Below are positions 25,392 to 37,862 of a stretch of DNA of 64,000 nucleotides, piece by piece. The stretch's first letter is position 1. The number at the start of each line of letters is the position of its first letter. This stretch comes from Spirodela intermedia (Eukaryota; Streptophyta; Magnoliopsida; Alismatales; Araceae), in the NCBI GenBank assembly GCA_902729315.2, contig LR746274.1, forward strand, positions 2,011,037-2,075,036, in the 5' to 3' direction. The notes under the pieces are model-generated. The model did not search any database. It worked only from the letters and a program-made list of their open reading frames with translations, and was not told where the DNA came from. The position numbers were made by a program, and so were the translations under genes.

Positions 25392-28300
25392 TCAGCTACT
25401 ATCCATGGCTGCCTCCCCAGCTTGGTTTGGTAGGTCAGCTTGCACCTCATCATACACACCCGTTCCCTCATCATACGAATACCTGCGCAAGAGGAGACAA
25501 GATGACGCATGTAAGAGTTTATGTGGGGGAAGGATGAGGAGGCAACCACGAACTGAGGGGATCCTTATGATTCATGTAAGAAGATGCCCCCTTTTTTCCC
25601 TGCCCCAACCACAAGTTTGTAATAACTACAGACAAAGAAAACCCCATGTTGGTATGAAAGACCTGGGGATGATTATTGCATAGAACTTCCGTCACAAATC
25701 CTCTTCTTCAACTTCTAATTGCTGTCCCCTTTGGGATTGATCTCCATGTTTAACTCATTTACAGTGCCACGCAGTTTCTCCTAGTGTTCATTGACTCGCT
25801 CAGTCAAACCCTCTGTTCTCCTAATGTCAAACGCCCGCTCAACTGGCAATATCAACAAAATCAAGTCAAAGTCCCTCACGTTGATGATGCAGAGGCTCCT
25901 CTTCCATTTTTTAATGTTATCGTGTCACCTTTTCAATCTGATTCTGGAAACCATATCCACAGTATTCCACATCCCCAGGAAGATCACACGAAACAGATTA
26001 ATTTCCTGTACCAGACTGCAATCTCTTTTCTGTGATAGAGCTCAGAAAATATATTCCAAACATCACTGGGCCTTCGCATCTCGCAGCAACATGATAAGAT
26101 CCGAAATCAAAAGCATTGATCAGAAGCAACTGAAATATGAGCTCCTGGGCCAGAAGCAACTGTCTCTTAAAGTTTTCTCCATACATCATTAGCAAGTTTT
26201 CAGGAAAAAAATCTCAAAGCAAACTTTCTTCCGAGAGTTTTCGTCTAAAATACTAGCCCACAGCCTCCCAAAGAAAAACCTTTGTTGTTGGTATACGGTT
26301 CTCCACATTTCTTCCTCTGGAACAAGGATGAAGAGAGAGAGGGAGAGAGAGAGAGAGTGACATCGACGAAGCACCATTTCCTATATTAATGGTTGAAAAA
26401 GGAAAATGAAAGGCTAATTACTGAGTTATTGAGCCCAGTCAAAAACCAATTTGCGTCTATTTTAGTCCAGTCTAAAGGCTTGGGGGCTCTCACTGTTAGC
26501 CAATAGGAACCCTTGGTGAAACACTTTTCCCGCAGCATGATCCAAAAGAATCCTTGATGAAAATGAAAATGAAAAGAAAATGCCGGAAAGGGGAACACTA
26601 CCAGAAAAGAAACACGCAGGTATAGCCATGGCAAAAAAAAGAAGTGAAAGTACGGAGCCCACGATAGAAGAGGGCGAAAGAATACCATTTCCCAGATGCT
26701 GCACAGCAATATAGTCTTGATGCAGGGTCGTAGTAATAACCTAGGCTGCTGCTGTAATAGTAACTGCAAAAGGAGAGGAGAACAATACTTGAACTTGGGT
26801 CAACAGCAAGCAGGGAGAAATTTTCAAATCAACAAAAAAAGGATCTAAATTTTAAAAAGGCCAAAAGTGTCTGATATTGAGAGTCCAACAGAATTACTCA
26901 TCGCTGGAACTTTCAGATTATCAGCAGAGCAGGCATCCTTGATAACTTTGACGTCCAATAAGTGACTTCTGGAATCTTGTTTCTTTTACACGACATCGCT
27001 TGTAGACCTATTTATCACACATTTTCTACAAAACTTCATAAACCTTTTTGGATCAATGCTACTACTAACGATAACAAGGGCTTTAACGAGAAACAGGTAG
27101 ACAAAGATCAGGCATTTAACCATACTAAGACCCTTTATATGACTACATCATTAACAAGAGCACAGGGGAAACATTTTTCCCTCTGGTTAACATAAAACCC
27201 ACTTTTTAACCATAATTTATGCGCCAAATTATGTTTGGAAAAATGGCCACCGTGATTGCTAATTGTAATCAGACATCAAATCTAGAAATCGTCAGAGAGA
27301 TGGGCATTTCCCTTGTCAGCCCCAGTCAAAATAAAGTAAACTAGCAACCACAAGTTACTTGCATGATTTACTGCTAATTCGTAGTAATCAACAGTAACTG
27401 TGAGATAGACCAAGTGAGTCATGCCTCAAAGGCAGAGAGGTCCTAGAACATGATCCTTCGCTTACTGGATTTTATGAAGTACGAAATGAAGTCAAAAATA
27501 ACTACACCTCATTAGTACAGCAACAATCTGCATACAACTTCAAATGAAGACAAGTGGCAAATTGAAAACCTAGGAGAGAGTCAGATTGGCTTACCCAGAT
27601 GACTCATCAAATACATAATCTGTTCCATTTCCTTCGCCAGCTTCTACAAAGACAAGTCAAAAAAGAGAGATAGTCATGAAGTATAATTATCCTGCAGTTT
27701 AAGTGTAACTTTAGCGATCGCTCATTGGGCTCTTTTTAGTGTGGGATTGGAGTACCTTCTGGATGCACGTTTTGCAAAGCTCCAGAACCTTCAGGTGGCC
27801 GTTGAGGAGGCAGAGCATCAGATTGACGATCATTAGTTGTATTTTCATCCTCTTCACCAAACATATCAAAGGTATCATCATCACGAGATGATGCCTTCGT
27901 CGTAATTTCATTAGCTTGCAAAGAACCCGCTGCAACCTGCGAAATAGAGGAACTTTCTCCCCCCACAGCATCAGAAAATATGTCTTCCACGCTCGTAAGA
28001 TCAGGATTACTGATGCCAGAACTTTGGGAGGGGCCTTCCTTTGCATGTGCCAAGCGCTCGTATCCTTCTGAGAAAAACAAGGAGCAAAGGACCTTACACG
28101 ACTATAAGAATAGTTAATAATCATTCATCCAGCAGATAATGCCATGCAAACATTTAGGCAAGTAAGAATGTAGTCCACAAAACAAAAGTGTCCAAATTGA
28201 CAGGACTGATTAAAAATGGCAATTCCTCGGATGCAGCATTGAGTGCACTTGTGTCAGGACCCCCAATAGATGTAAATTACTCCAGGAGTAATAAGGGGGT

Positions 28301-31300
28301 CCATAGGTCACGTGAGGGTTAAGTCAGGGATTATTAGGTAAATATACACGGGGGGTTAAGGGGTTATTAGGCTTGGAGGACAACATTTTGGCAAGTAGGG
28401 TCTTGTGGAAGAGAGAGGTTACCTTCTCAAAAGGTCACCGCGAACTGAGATTAGGGTTCCTACAGGAGCCCAATCCCCTTTATTTTCGTATCTGTTCTAC
28501 AAACCCTGTTCCTTTGTGCTTTTCTATTTCTGGTTCCTATCAACTGGATCCTTTAAATTCGACCTAAACATGAATGTATTAAACCATTGAATGTCCCATC
28601 AAATCATTGGATGTGGGACCCTCCTCAAAATATATAACTCCCTAGGAACGAAAGAGACGTCAACCATAATATACCCATTTTACAACCCAACGTTATGAAT
28701 AATGATAATGATGATGATAGTATATGCTATTCTATGAATTTACTAAGCTACCTCAGGTTAGGCTAACATGAAAATTTAATCACCACATCAGAGTTGTATG
28801 TCCCAAAATCGACCCAGTAAACTAAAAAAAATTAACTGAACAAAACACAAATATTTACCAAGGATGCACACTCAAACCTCAATCCTGAAGGCAGTTAAGA
28901 CAGACAAATACTAGAAAGAAAAAAATTGAAAGAAAGAAAAAAATCAAACAGACCTGCCTCCCTTTCAAATGTCTCCTTTTTATCGTAATAAACATCTGCA
29001 GAGGAAATAGAATGGAGGATTCTCAATACATCAACCCTACATTAAGGTAAATAAATAAATAAAAAGATATCCCTGAGAACGGAAAAAGTAAGAAATACAC
29101 TGAGGAGAAAAAGCAATTAACCATATTCGCCACCCTCCATCAGTTTCATGGCATCTTCAGTGAGCTGATCAAATGTACGTTTGATTTGCTCCGGCATCTT
29201 ATCTTTCTTGCTACCTGTCGGGCCTTTCAATCTTTTCAGAGCATGTAAGACCTGGTACATAGGGATGCAGAATGACAAACAAGTTCTAGATTTATGTGCA
29301 GTAATTTATTCAGCTAGAAAATCTAAATTAACAAAAAGTTGTAAATCTAATGAAGCCACTAATATCCCCCATCGACAAGTGAAAAAGTGGAACTAAGGTT
29401 TCCATCAAAACACCTGCAATGGAAAAAAAAACTAGAATTATCTTATACAGAAGAAATCAATGTCTCACGTTCAGAGACTTTTCGTTGAAAATCTCATTCG
29501 GATAGGTTATAAAGTAAAAAAGAATAAGCAAGAAAAAAAAGTAAAAACGTTTTTATAATTTAGTTGGGAGATTACTAACGCCAAGAGATACATCACGGGA
29601 TGATCATCTGGAGATATTCACAAGCACCAGAGGATCCAGATGGAAAATATTGTAGTAAAATACTCTGGGAAATGAAGAAAGGCATCCCTCTGGGCACGGG
29701 TTTATGTTAAGACATTCTCAAAAATGCTTATAATCAAAGTTTAGTGCAGGATCACAAACTGAGGAATGTGGGATGGAAACTATATTCATGGGAAGGGAAA
29801 TGGGAAGGCATAGGGAAATGATGAATTTTACGTGATTATAGTCCAATTTGATTAGCTCATTGAAAGGATCCTGCAATTCAGGACTGGCTGAACGACCATC
29901 ATCAAAAATATTGGTAAACCAGGGTTTATACACCCAGAAAGAATTAAACCTCTCACAAATGTACATCTCAATTTAGTTCACAAACAGCGATGTCAATACT
30001 ATGAAAAATACTATGTCATATGCTACCAAAAGATGTTGGATCTTCAAGAAATATATAGATCTCTGAAGGAAAATGGAAAAATTCAAAATTTTCACCTGCA
30101 TCTTCCATCAATGGTATGCAATAGCCAACAGATAAAGGTTCTACAGAGTTGGCAACAGTATTAATTGGTGCATGAATCATCAAGAGTAACATGTCTAACG
30201 ATTCTAATTTGCTCATCACTTATTTTTCATTTTCCACATGAAGATTTCAACTGTATCAATAATGCACAAAGAAGGTTAGAAGATGACGGTTCACCCGTTT
30301 TCTATCACATTGGCAGTGTGTGATTCGAACATTTGAGTATATTGATCATGCGGTGCATCACATAGGTAAAATTCTCAACAGGTTGTTTCTAGTCTTATTC
30401 AAATTCCATTCTAGGGGAAAAAAAAAACTGTATAATTTTATGACGAATATTTAGCTTTGATGTTAAAAATTACCGTTTCTCCTGGCTGGAGTGCATTTGC
30501 TATTCGCCGCTTTATTTTTCCAATATCCCCAGCTGAGAGATCATCATATTCCTCTTTGGCTGTTTGCTCATGTTTCTTCTCAGCCAATCTCAGATCAACT
30601 TGGACATTGTCTAGCCATGCATCCTAGATTGAAAAACTGAGATACATCAGACAAAGTCGCTGTGGCATGAATGACCACGGCTTATAAAAAAATCACCTTA
30701 ATTTCATTTGTAGCCACATACTCGACATAGTTTCCTTCTGCATCAAAATATCCTTCTTCTCTTTCTTGCTTCAAATTAAAAGGCTCAATTCTAATACCAT
30801 CATCTTCGAAGCTGGCATTCACCTGTCGAAGTTAAAATCTCTTAAAAACATCCCAGTGTTTGGGGGATTGGAAATTATTATTATTTTCTAGTCAAAAGTG
30901 AAAGGAAACGAAAATATAAGCGGAAACATTCAGAAGTAATTTTTCTATCATGGTAGAACAATGTTTTCATCGTGGAATCCTGCTATGTTCTGAATAGCAT
31001 CGACCTGACATGATACCATAGTTGTGAGGACAATCAAGTGGAAATCAAAGGTCGTGGCCTACTACCTAAACGTTTAACCGACGAATTGAATTTCCAGCAA
31101 AGGTATCAAAGTTTCTAACGGTAATTAAGATAAATAACTATCTAGGTTATGTCACTTAAATGCATCTCAAGAAAATTTGATACAATTATGTTGATCCCCA
31201 ATTACTTGAGATGGTCAACCATTCCATCACTATCTTTGATACGGTTACCAGAAAACTAGCTCTAGATTATACTAACTGTTTCCAAGGGAGAAACCTTTAT

Positions 31301-33131
31301 GAAAAGTTTCAAGAACCAATTTATTCAGATAAATTTTCACCCACAGATCAATAAGGCTGGTCATCGAAGTTGATCACAATATCATGCTGAATTCAGAGAC
31401 TAGCAGTAGCAAGTTAGCGTTCAACATGTGAGCCCTGGCCATTTTCAATGACAATCTAGTGTAATGTTTAACAATATCCTTCGTTCTATTGCGTTTTTAT
31501 CAGAAAGAACGCCCTTTAGACACATGTCAGCGTTACCTTTGTCAAAAAAGATGACCAAAGCAAGTGCCTTTTAGGCCCCAATTCCTATCCATGCAAAATT
31601 TGCCCTTATATAGCTTGTTACCTTGTCAATGACCATGTAGAGTATGGTTATTTAAGGTTTTTAGGCCTGCTATACTAGGATAGACGTCCATCCTCTAAGG
31701 AAGCAATAGAGTTACATGGTTCACGAATATGCATATAATATATGCCTAAAAGGCAGAAACAGATAATATCTCTTTCAGGAAAGTTATTCCTCGTTTTCGT
31801 ATAGAAGTGGATACGATGGCATGACATCAATTGAAAAAAATAACATATAAAATGTAGACACAACCATTAATAGTGCTTTAGACGTCATCGACATAAGTGA
31901 CATCAATATGCCATCACTAGATGGTTCTGGGAGAAGGGAGGATGTGGCCAAACTAAACAAATGGAATGATAAAAAGACCAAGACAGCAGGACATACAGCT
32001 ACAAATAACGAAAACTGTTTCCAAACGATGGAGAAATGTCATATAAGGTACACAGCCATAACGGTTACTGAATTTTATTCGATACATGACCAGAAAACCA
32101 TATCCTAGATCGATTGGTTCCGTGGGACAAAAGAAAGTTTCAACTACCTAGGATTAGAAGTTTATAGAAGGAGAGTGGTTAGCTCGAATACCCATCTATC
32201 ACAGTTTGATAAAGTTCACCACTGTTAGCAAAAGCCAGACTCTCAGGAGTTGAAAACGGGAACAAGAAGCCAGGCACACAGTTCACTCGTCTGATCAGTC
32301 CGCGGTTGGCTTAAGTTGTACCCAAGTAAAAGGCTATGATTTAAATTTCTCAAGGAGTTCAAACAAATGACAAGATACCTCTCTTCGTAGACAACTACGA
32401 GACCTTTGCAACCTGAGGAGGCACAAGAAGTCTCAAGGAATTTTTCAAATGCATAAGATCTTTATGATCTCTAATGGAGACACTTTCTAGACATGACCAG
32501 CTAGCTGTCCCTATTGAAAAGCCCGAAACCCCTCGCATCTTGTGGAGTGAAGAATCGCCTACTGTTTGACCAGTCCAAAGAGAAAAGGTATATGGCCAAT
32601 AATTCAGTTAGGTCAAGAATTTTCCTCCCATGATTCCGATTAAGGAAAGAACGGAAGAAACCGAGAAATGCATAAGACATACAAATAGGGAACGAGAACA
32701 TACCTCATACTGCACCTCTGCACCCACAATGTCTTCCACACCCACGACCTTCTCCCTGAATAGCTCAGCCTCCCTGTTCTGGTTCCGCCGCTTTGTTCGC
32801 TCCCTGACCGCGAGCTCGGGATTCATCCACTGGCCGAATGCTGCCGCCCCATCATCCCCGTTCCCGCCAGCGGCGACGTCGCTTCCTTTCCTCGCCTTCT
32901 TCCCCTTGGGGAACCTCACCTTCTTCTCCCTGAAAAACCCCGACAGGAAACCCAGAGACATCACAACAGCCCTACTCCCTGCTTAAGGAAAGAATTTGCC
33001 ACCGGCCAAACCAAAGAGAGAGAAAGAGAGAGAGGGAGAGAGCTGTACATGGAAGGTTTCTCATCCTCCTCGTCGTTGCCATCCTCGCGGAAAGGACGTT
33101 TGACACCGGAGACCTTGCCGCCGTCCGCCAT
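25392..33131 (-). CDS. CD2BP2: GYF-domain protein of the CD2BP2 / LIN1 family (U5 snRNP component)
   Basis: Family members (human CD2BP2/U5-52K, yeast Lin1/Snu40) bind the U5 snRNP and read proline-rich ligands through a GYF domain. Ten exons on the minus strand: 33049..33131, 32704..32929, 30697..30822, 30474..30623, 29122..29251, 28954..28995, 27756..28067, 27595..27643, 26686..26763, 25392..25482; 1287 nt, 428 residues, all frames consistent. N-terminus: MADGGKVSGVKRPFREDGND, then a basic KKVRFPKGKKARK stretch (nuclear-signal-like). The middle has EEGYFDAEGNYVEY and KEEYDDLSAGDIGKIKRRI, typical of the family. A low-complexity acidic linker (about 240-350) precedes the GYF domain (about 365-415): DYVFDESSG, YYYSSSLGYYYDPASRLY, GKWYSYDEGTGVYDE. 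The last exon (25482 to 25392) is short and was found by matching the split Trp codon TG|G. A start further upstream was not seen. Confidence 0.9.
28252..28542. mobile_element. Probable solo LTR inside the CD2BP2-like gene
   Basis: A 291-bp block begins TGTCAGGACCCCC and ends CTATCA, the TG...CA ends of an LTR. It is flanked by ACTTG (28247-28251) and ACTGG (28543-28547), a 4-of-5 match as expected for an aged target duplication. It lies in the 886-bp intron between exons 6 and 7. No internal domain or second LTR is nearby, so a solo LTR is the simplest reading. Confidence 0.5.
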
Positions 33132-34643
33132 TGCCACGATTCTCTGCTCCTCCCGCCCCTTCTCTTGTATTATTATTATTATTATGATAAGAGGATTCCA
33201 CCGAGTCATCGGACGGCTGTTAATGGTCACAGTAGTGGGCCGATTGGCTGGAAATCAGCCTATGGACCATTTCCCCTAAAAATGGGCCGTCGCTGAGAAA
33301 GTTCAGTGGGCCACAGAATCTGGGAAAAAGAATAGGCCGAATTTGGTCGAGCTGAGCTTGGGATGAGCCCACACATCAACAGACCTCTCATCCACTGGCA
33401 GATCTTTTTTTTTCTTTAAGGAAAGTAAATCAAATTAATTATATGTATTTTATTTTTACAGGGGAGCTCGACACGTGTCTTATCTCATCTCTCTCCAACC
33501 CTACCCCTTCGTTTGACCTTATCCCCACAAAAGCTTGCATATGCCCCTCCTCCAAGGGCACGTACGCAAAGCCCATAGCATACGTACTTCCATCTTTTAG
33601 GTGGCCAAGCCACAATTAGTATTACTTTGTGGGGATAAGGTAACTCAATATTTTTTAAGGCCCTTTTATGTGTTTATGAGATACACATAGACCAATATCA
33701 TAGTTGTTTGAAGCTTTGGCTTATGGTAGTACATCCATCAAGATCTACCGTTACACGTCACCAAAGATTTTTTCACTTAAGATATCATCGTGATCTAATC
33801 TATATAATCACGTGTTTAATTTTTTTTAATTTAATATTTAATGTTATCATAAAGAAAAACTTATGGTCAATGATGTTGACGTCAGATCCAATACCCAAGA
33901 GATTAATATTTCCGGTGTAGATGTGTGGCGTTGAGGCCTTTCAATTCGTGATAAATGCGTGGATTGTGTTTCTACATTAATTCAATATTATATATATATA
34001 AAAAAGACTTTCTAGAAATTAGTGAATTATTTACTAGGTAGTTATTTTATTTATCGCTTGCCCAACTGGAGAGTGTTTTTTCATGGGTTAGTATTTGAGA
34101 AAATAATAATTTGACCAGGGAAAACCCACCAAACCAGAAAATGGGGATATCCAAGATTTTCAACTCATTAATCGAGAGTCAATATTTTTTAAAATATTCG
34201 AGAAATTAAATAAGTAGATAAAGATGAGTAAAGATAATGTAGAAAAATAAAACATAGGTGAAGATGGAGTAATTTATAAGATGTCTGGGGCAAATCTGCA
34301 TGCAGGGGACGGCGCCAACCCACCAAACCCACTAAAAAGGAATTATCATTTTTTAAAATTTTATCTACATTTCACTTTTGTTATTTATGTTTTTTTATTA
34401 TTTTATTTTTAGTATCGTCGTGTTCGCTTTGGAGGCTTGCGGAGCAGAAACCTTATCCAAAATGTCCACATCGGCAGTGTACGCCACAACCAGTCGTTCA
34501 GAGCCACGCAAAGGATTCGCTATCGTGCGCCGCGTATCAAATACTCTTCTCAGGGGCGACCGACGCTGATCGGACAACACAGGAAACGAAGAAAAAGAGG
34601 GGGGGTAAGGGACGAAAAGTAACAGCGACGACGCCGCTGCGAT
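33132..34643. promoter_or_regulatory. CD2BP2-like promoter and AT-rich spacer
   Basis: Three TGGGCC (site II) elements at 33236-33241, 33283-33288 and 33307-33312 lie about 105-180 bp upstream of the CD2BP2-like start. The rest (about 33400-34430) is AT-rich with no supported gene. From about 34440 the 3' flank of the first DUF506 gene begins. Confidence 0.6.
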
Positions 34644-35624
34644 TCACCGCGTACGGGCCGCCGCCGCCGGGAAGACGACGGCCGCCGTGTCGAAGCCCAG
34701 CAACCGGCAGTGAACGTCTGCTCGGGCCCGCACGACGGGCGGCGGAAGCGCTTCCGCCGCCGCATGGGAGGGGGAGGAAGGGGAAGGGGAAGGGGAAGAG
34801 GGAGAAGGAGAAGGGTTGAGGGTGCGGCGGTAGGGGCCGAGCCACTTGGCCTGCATGAAGCGGGCCTTCCGCCATGGCGGGATGTGCATCTCCCGAGACC
34901 GGAGGGAGCGCCGTGCGGCGTCGGCGAGGACTCTGAGAAGCTGGCGGAGCACCTCCGGCCTGGCGACGAGCAGCCTCGGGAGCTCCTCCGTCAGGCGTCC
35001 GTACTCCGCCGTGGGGCGCGCGATCTCGAACTCCCCGGCGAAGTCGATGTCGACGATGTACCTCGCGGCTTGGTCCGGCGGCGATGTAAGTACGTCGATG
35101 TACTCATAGCTGCCAGCGACGATTCCTCCGCTGCCGCTCTCCCACCTCGATTTGCAGATCCCGGCATTGTAGCCGATCTCCCTGAGGGACGCCATCACCG
35201 CCCGACGGAACGCCAGTCTGTTCTGCTTCAGATCCGCAAACCTGTCTGCGGCCCTGGCGGCGTCCGCAGCCAGATCCCGCCTGTACCGCTCTTCCGCCGC
35301 CGAGGACCTCCCCCGGTTCACCAGGTCTCGGATCATCTCCACGCCGGGGACGGTGAAGACGGACTGGAGGCCCTCGCCATCGGAGAATCCCCCCGATCGC
35401 TCCACAGACTCCTCCTCGGTCTCCTCGACGTCATCCCATCCCTCCTTCTCAGAGAAGAAGAAGCCGTCGACGAAGTCGGAGGCCTCGGCGTCGTGCTCGC
35501 TGCCGCTGCTGCTAAAGTATCCCGAACCGCGCCGGAGCTCGTCGTCCCCTCTGAGGCGCGCCTTCACCTTGTCGTCGAGCGGATCGGTCACACGCTTAGC
35601 CCGCCCCGTCGCAAAGATCGTCAT
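34644..35624 (-). CDS. DUF506 / PDDEXK_6 family protein, array copy 1
   Basis: Plant-specific DUF506 protein (Pfam PDDEXK_6; a nuclease-like fold is proposed but the biochemical role is unknown). Two Arabidopsis members, RXR1 and RXR3, are described as repressors of root-hair growth. Single exon, 326 residues. Start at 35624 (MTIFATGRAKRVTDPLDD) chosen because the RAKRVTDP block aligns with the starts of copies 2 and 4; the open frame extends 23 codons further upstream. Features: FSSSGSEHDAEASDFVDGFF near the N-terminus, REIGYNAGICKSRWES, YEYIDVL, the core YIVDIDFAGEFEIARPT, and PPWRKARFMQAKWLGPYRR. A long serine-proline stretch lies before the C-terminal CRLLGFDTAA. GC-rich with strong third-position bias. 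A TATTTAAA near 36283-36290 on the minus strand and a CT-rich leader (36080-36130) suggest the promoter. Confidence 0.88.
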   Translation of the reverse strand: MTIFATGRAKRVTDPLDDKVKARLRGDDELRRGSGYFSSSGSEHDAEASDFVDGFFFSEKEGWDDVEETEEESVERSGGFSDGEGLQSVFTVPGVEMIRDLVNRGRSSAAEERYRRDLAADAARAADRFADLKQNRLAFRRAVMASLREIGYNAGICKSRWESGSGGIVAGSYEYIDVLTSPPDQAARYIVDIDFAGEFEIARPTAEYGRLTEELPRLLVARPEVLRQLLRVLADAARRSLRSREMHIPPWRKARFMQAKWLGPYRRTLNPSPSPSSPSPSPSSPSHAAAEALPPPVVRARADVHCRLLGFDTAAVVFPAAAARTR

Positions 35625-37022
35625 CTCCCCTCCCGATCCGCTCCTCCTATGCAACAATCTGTCAAAAACACAGCAGTGTGAGGCCTCCAGCAACTAAATC
35701 CGGCCGCCCTTTCCGAGCATATACCGCCGTTTCTAGAATAATCCGAACCTAACCTGCAAGGCGATCCGCATCGATCATCGCTCCGACCGGATAATCCCCA
35801 TCGAATGCGGAGCAGCAAACAAATCCAAATCGAGCTGACGACGATGACGACGACAACGAAGAAGGAGAAGGAGAAGCCGATATATCGGCGCTGGAGCCGG
35901 CGCGGCCCCCACCTTCTTCCAGAAGCGACGCGGATAATCACCCTCGGTCGTCGAATATTCCCGTGCATAGACAGCCCCCACTGCCCCCCTCTGCCTAAGA
36001 AGAGCCCTCGGAAGAGAGGAAGAGGATGACGACCTACCCCGCCCCCCTTCCCTTCTGCATGGGACGGCCGTTCCCCCTCTGGCTTTATCGGAAAGGAGAT
36101 AGAGATAGAGAGAGAGAGACAGAGACAGAGGGGATGATTTTGACGTGGCTTCATCTCAGTCGTAGATGAGGAGCTCTTTCGACGGGACACGTGGGATGGA
36201 GTGGAGCACCCGTGCGGCTCGTGGGAGGGCCGAGGGGGTGCCCATGGAGAGGGTGCGACGATGGGACGGGGCCCTCGCTTGGTCTTTTAAATAATATTTC
36301 TTTAGCTCATCCAGGATAATAATTTTAGTAGATATTATGAGAAACTTTAGGATCGTGGCGACATGAAGAGATCATGTTGCCTCTCCATTCAACACAGTAC
36401 CATGTTGTCTGAGCCACGTCATTTTATAATATACTTTAAATAATTAATAATACCCTTTTCTTGTGGATTAGTATTGATTCTATGAATGTTGGGCATTTCT
36501 TCCTTCCTATTATCATCGAATATATGGTTTTTTCCGAAAATAGCATATTATGTCAAATATATTTATTATTATAAGTAACGGTATAATGTCTCGGGGGCTT
36601 CGAGACTTGTTTTTAGAAGAAATTTGGGACCCATTAAACTTGCATATTATCCAAATTTAGGAAAGTAGCTCCGCCCAAGTCAGTCGGTTAAGTGTGAACC
36701 ATGACTGGCTTGATTTGTATGCAATGACCCATGACCACGACGAGAGTATATATCTAATAAGAATAAATGGATGGAATAATTGGCCCCCCGTTTCGACTGC
36801 AAGACGGCATCTTGTGTCGGCAAGGTAACCCAGGTGGGACAGAGAAAGGCCATTAATTATAATTATTTTCCTCATAAGCGTATTTACAAAAATTGCTCGT
36901 GAACTTATCCGGGACATCCACGTCAGCGTCGGCCGCTCGAATCAGAACCCGCTATCTTGCGCCGCGTCGCAGATCTTCTCACCATATAAAATAGCAATAA
37001 AGTAAAAAAAAATCCCCATTAT
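35625..37022. promoter_or_regulatory. Spacer between DUF506 copies 1 and 2
   Basis: Contains the copy 1 leader (CT-rich on the minus strand, 36080-36130) and a TATA-like TATTTAAA near 36283-36290. An AT-rich middle carries nothing recognisable. About 36897-36985 resembles the sequence downstream of copy 1 (34440-34565) and so belongs to the duplicated unit. Confidence 0.5.
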
Positions 37023-37862
37023 TCAACGCGTTCGAGCCGCCGCCGGGAGGACGGCGCTCGCTGCCGCGTCGAATCCCACAAGCCGGCGCTTCACGTCTCC
37101 GCGAACGAACGGCGCCGCCACCAGCCGGGAGGAGGGAGACGAGGTCCCGACGGATCGTCGGTGAGGGTCGAGCCACTTGGCCAGGATGTATCGGCTCCTC
37201 CGCCATGGTGGGAGGTACATCTCCCTCGACCGCAGAGACCTCCTGGCGGCGTCGGCGAGGATCTCCAGCAGTCGCCGGAGCTCCAACGCCGTCCCCACGA
37301 ACACCGGCGGCAGCTCCCGCAGCAGCCTCTCGTACTCCTCCGTCGGCCGCGCGATTGCGAATTCCTCCGCGAAGTTCACGTCGACGATGTATCTCTTCTG
37401 GATCGCCGGCGGTGCCGTTGTGGAAGCGAGCACGTCGATGTAGGTGTAGCCGGCGCAGCCGCTCTCGCAGGCGGCTGTGTTGCAGAGCCCGGCGTCGTAG
37501 CCCATCTCCCGGAGGAACATCATCACCGGCCGCTGAAATGCCGCCCGATCTTGCCTCAGCCCGGCGAACCTGTTTGCCGCCGCGATAGCGTCCGCCGTAA
37601 GGTTTCGCCGGAGCCACTCCTCCGCCGGCGGCGCCGCCCTCAGTGTCACCAGGTCTCGGATCATCAGTGCAACGGGAACGGAGTAGACGAACGGCCGCCC
37701 CTCGTCGTCGGATCCCTCGAACCCGCCACCGCTATCCTCGTCGGCGCGACGAGCGTCGTCGGAGTCCTCGTAGTCGGGGAAGAAGAAATCTCCGACGAAC
37801 TCACCGCCAGTTCGCCGGAGCTCGTTGTCGAATGGGTCGGTGACACGCTTCGCCCGCTTCAT
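37023..37862 (-). CDS. DUF506 / PDDEXK_6 family protein, array copy 2 (short form)
   Basis: Single-exon paralogue of 279 residues, the shortest and most divergent of the four. It opens MKRAKRVTDPFDNELRRTGG and lacks the serine-rich SSGSEHE block of the others, going straight to the acidic FVGDFFFPDYEDSDD. The conserved parts remain: MIRDLV, REMGYDAGLCNT (the others have NAGICK or DAGICK, then RWES), YTYIDVL, YIVDVNFAEEFAIARPT, PPWRRSRYILAKWLDPHRR, and the terminal AAARTR shared with copies 1 and 3. A TATAAA box on the minus strand at 37900-37905 lies only 38 bp upstream of the ATG, implying a very short leader. No frameshift or stop, so it looks functional, though it has changed at positions fixed in its neighbours. 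Confidence 0.85.
   Translation of the reverse strand: MKRAKRVTDPFDNELRRTGGEFVGDFFFPDYEDSDDARRADEDSGGGFEGSDDEGRPFVYSVPVALMIRDLVTLRAAPPAEEWLRRNLTADAIAAANRFAGLRQDRAAFQRPVMMFLREMGYDAGLCNTAACESGCAGYTYIDVLASTTAPPAIQKRYIVDVNFAEEFAIARPTEEYERLLRELPPVFVGTALELRRLLEILADAARRSLRSREMYLPPWRRSRYILAKWLDPHRRSVGTSSPSSRLVAAPFVRGDVKRRLVGFDAAASAVLPAAARTR

Noticed and set aside
26386-26769. 127-codon minus-strand open frame containing the GYF motif YYYSSSLGYYYDP
   Set aside because: Only its first 78 nt are coding (exon 9 of the CD2BP2-like gene). Beyond the donor at 26685 it is intron, as shown by the matching exon at 25482.
34710-35681. 323-codon plus-strand open frame opposite DUF506 copy 1
   Set aside because: It is the GC-bias shadow of a clearly homologous minus-strand gene and has no recognisable protein content of its own.
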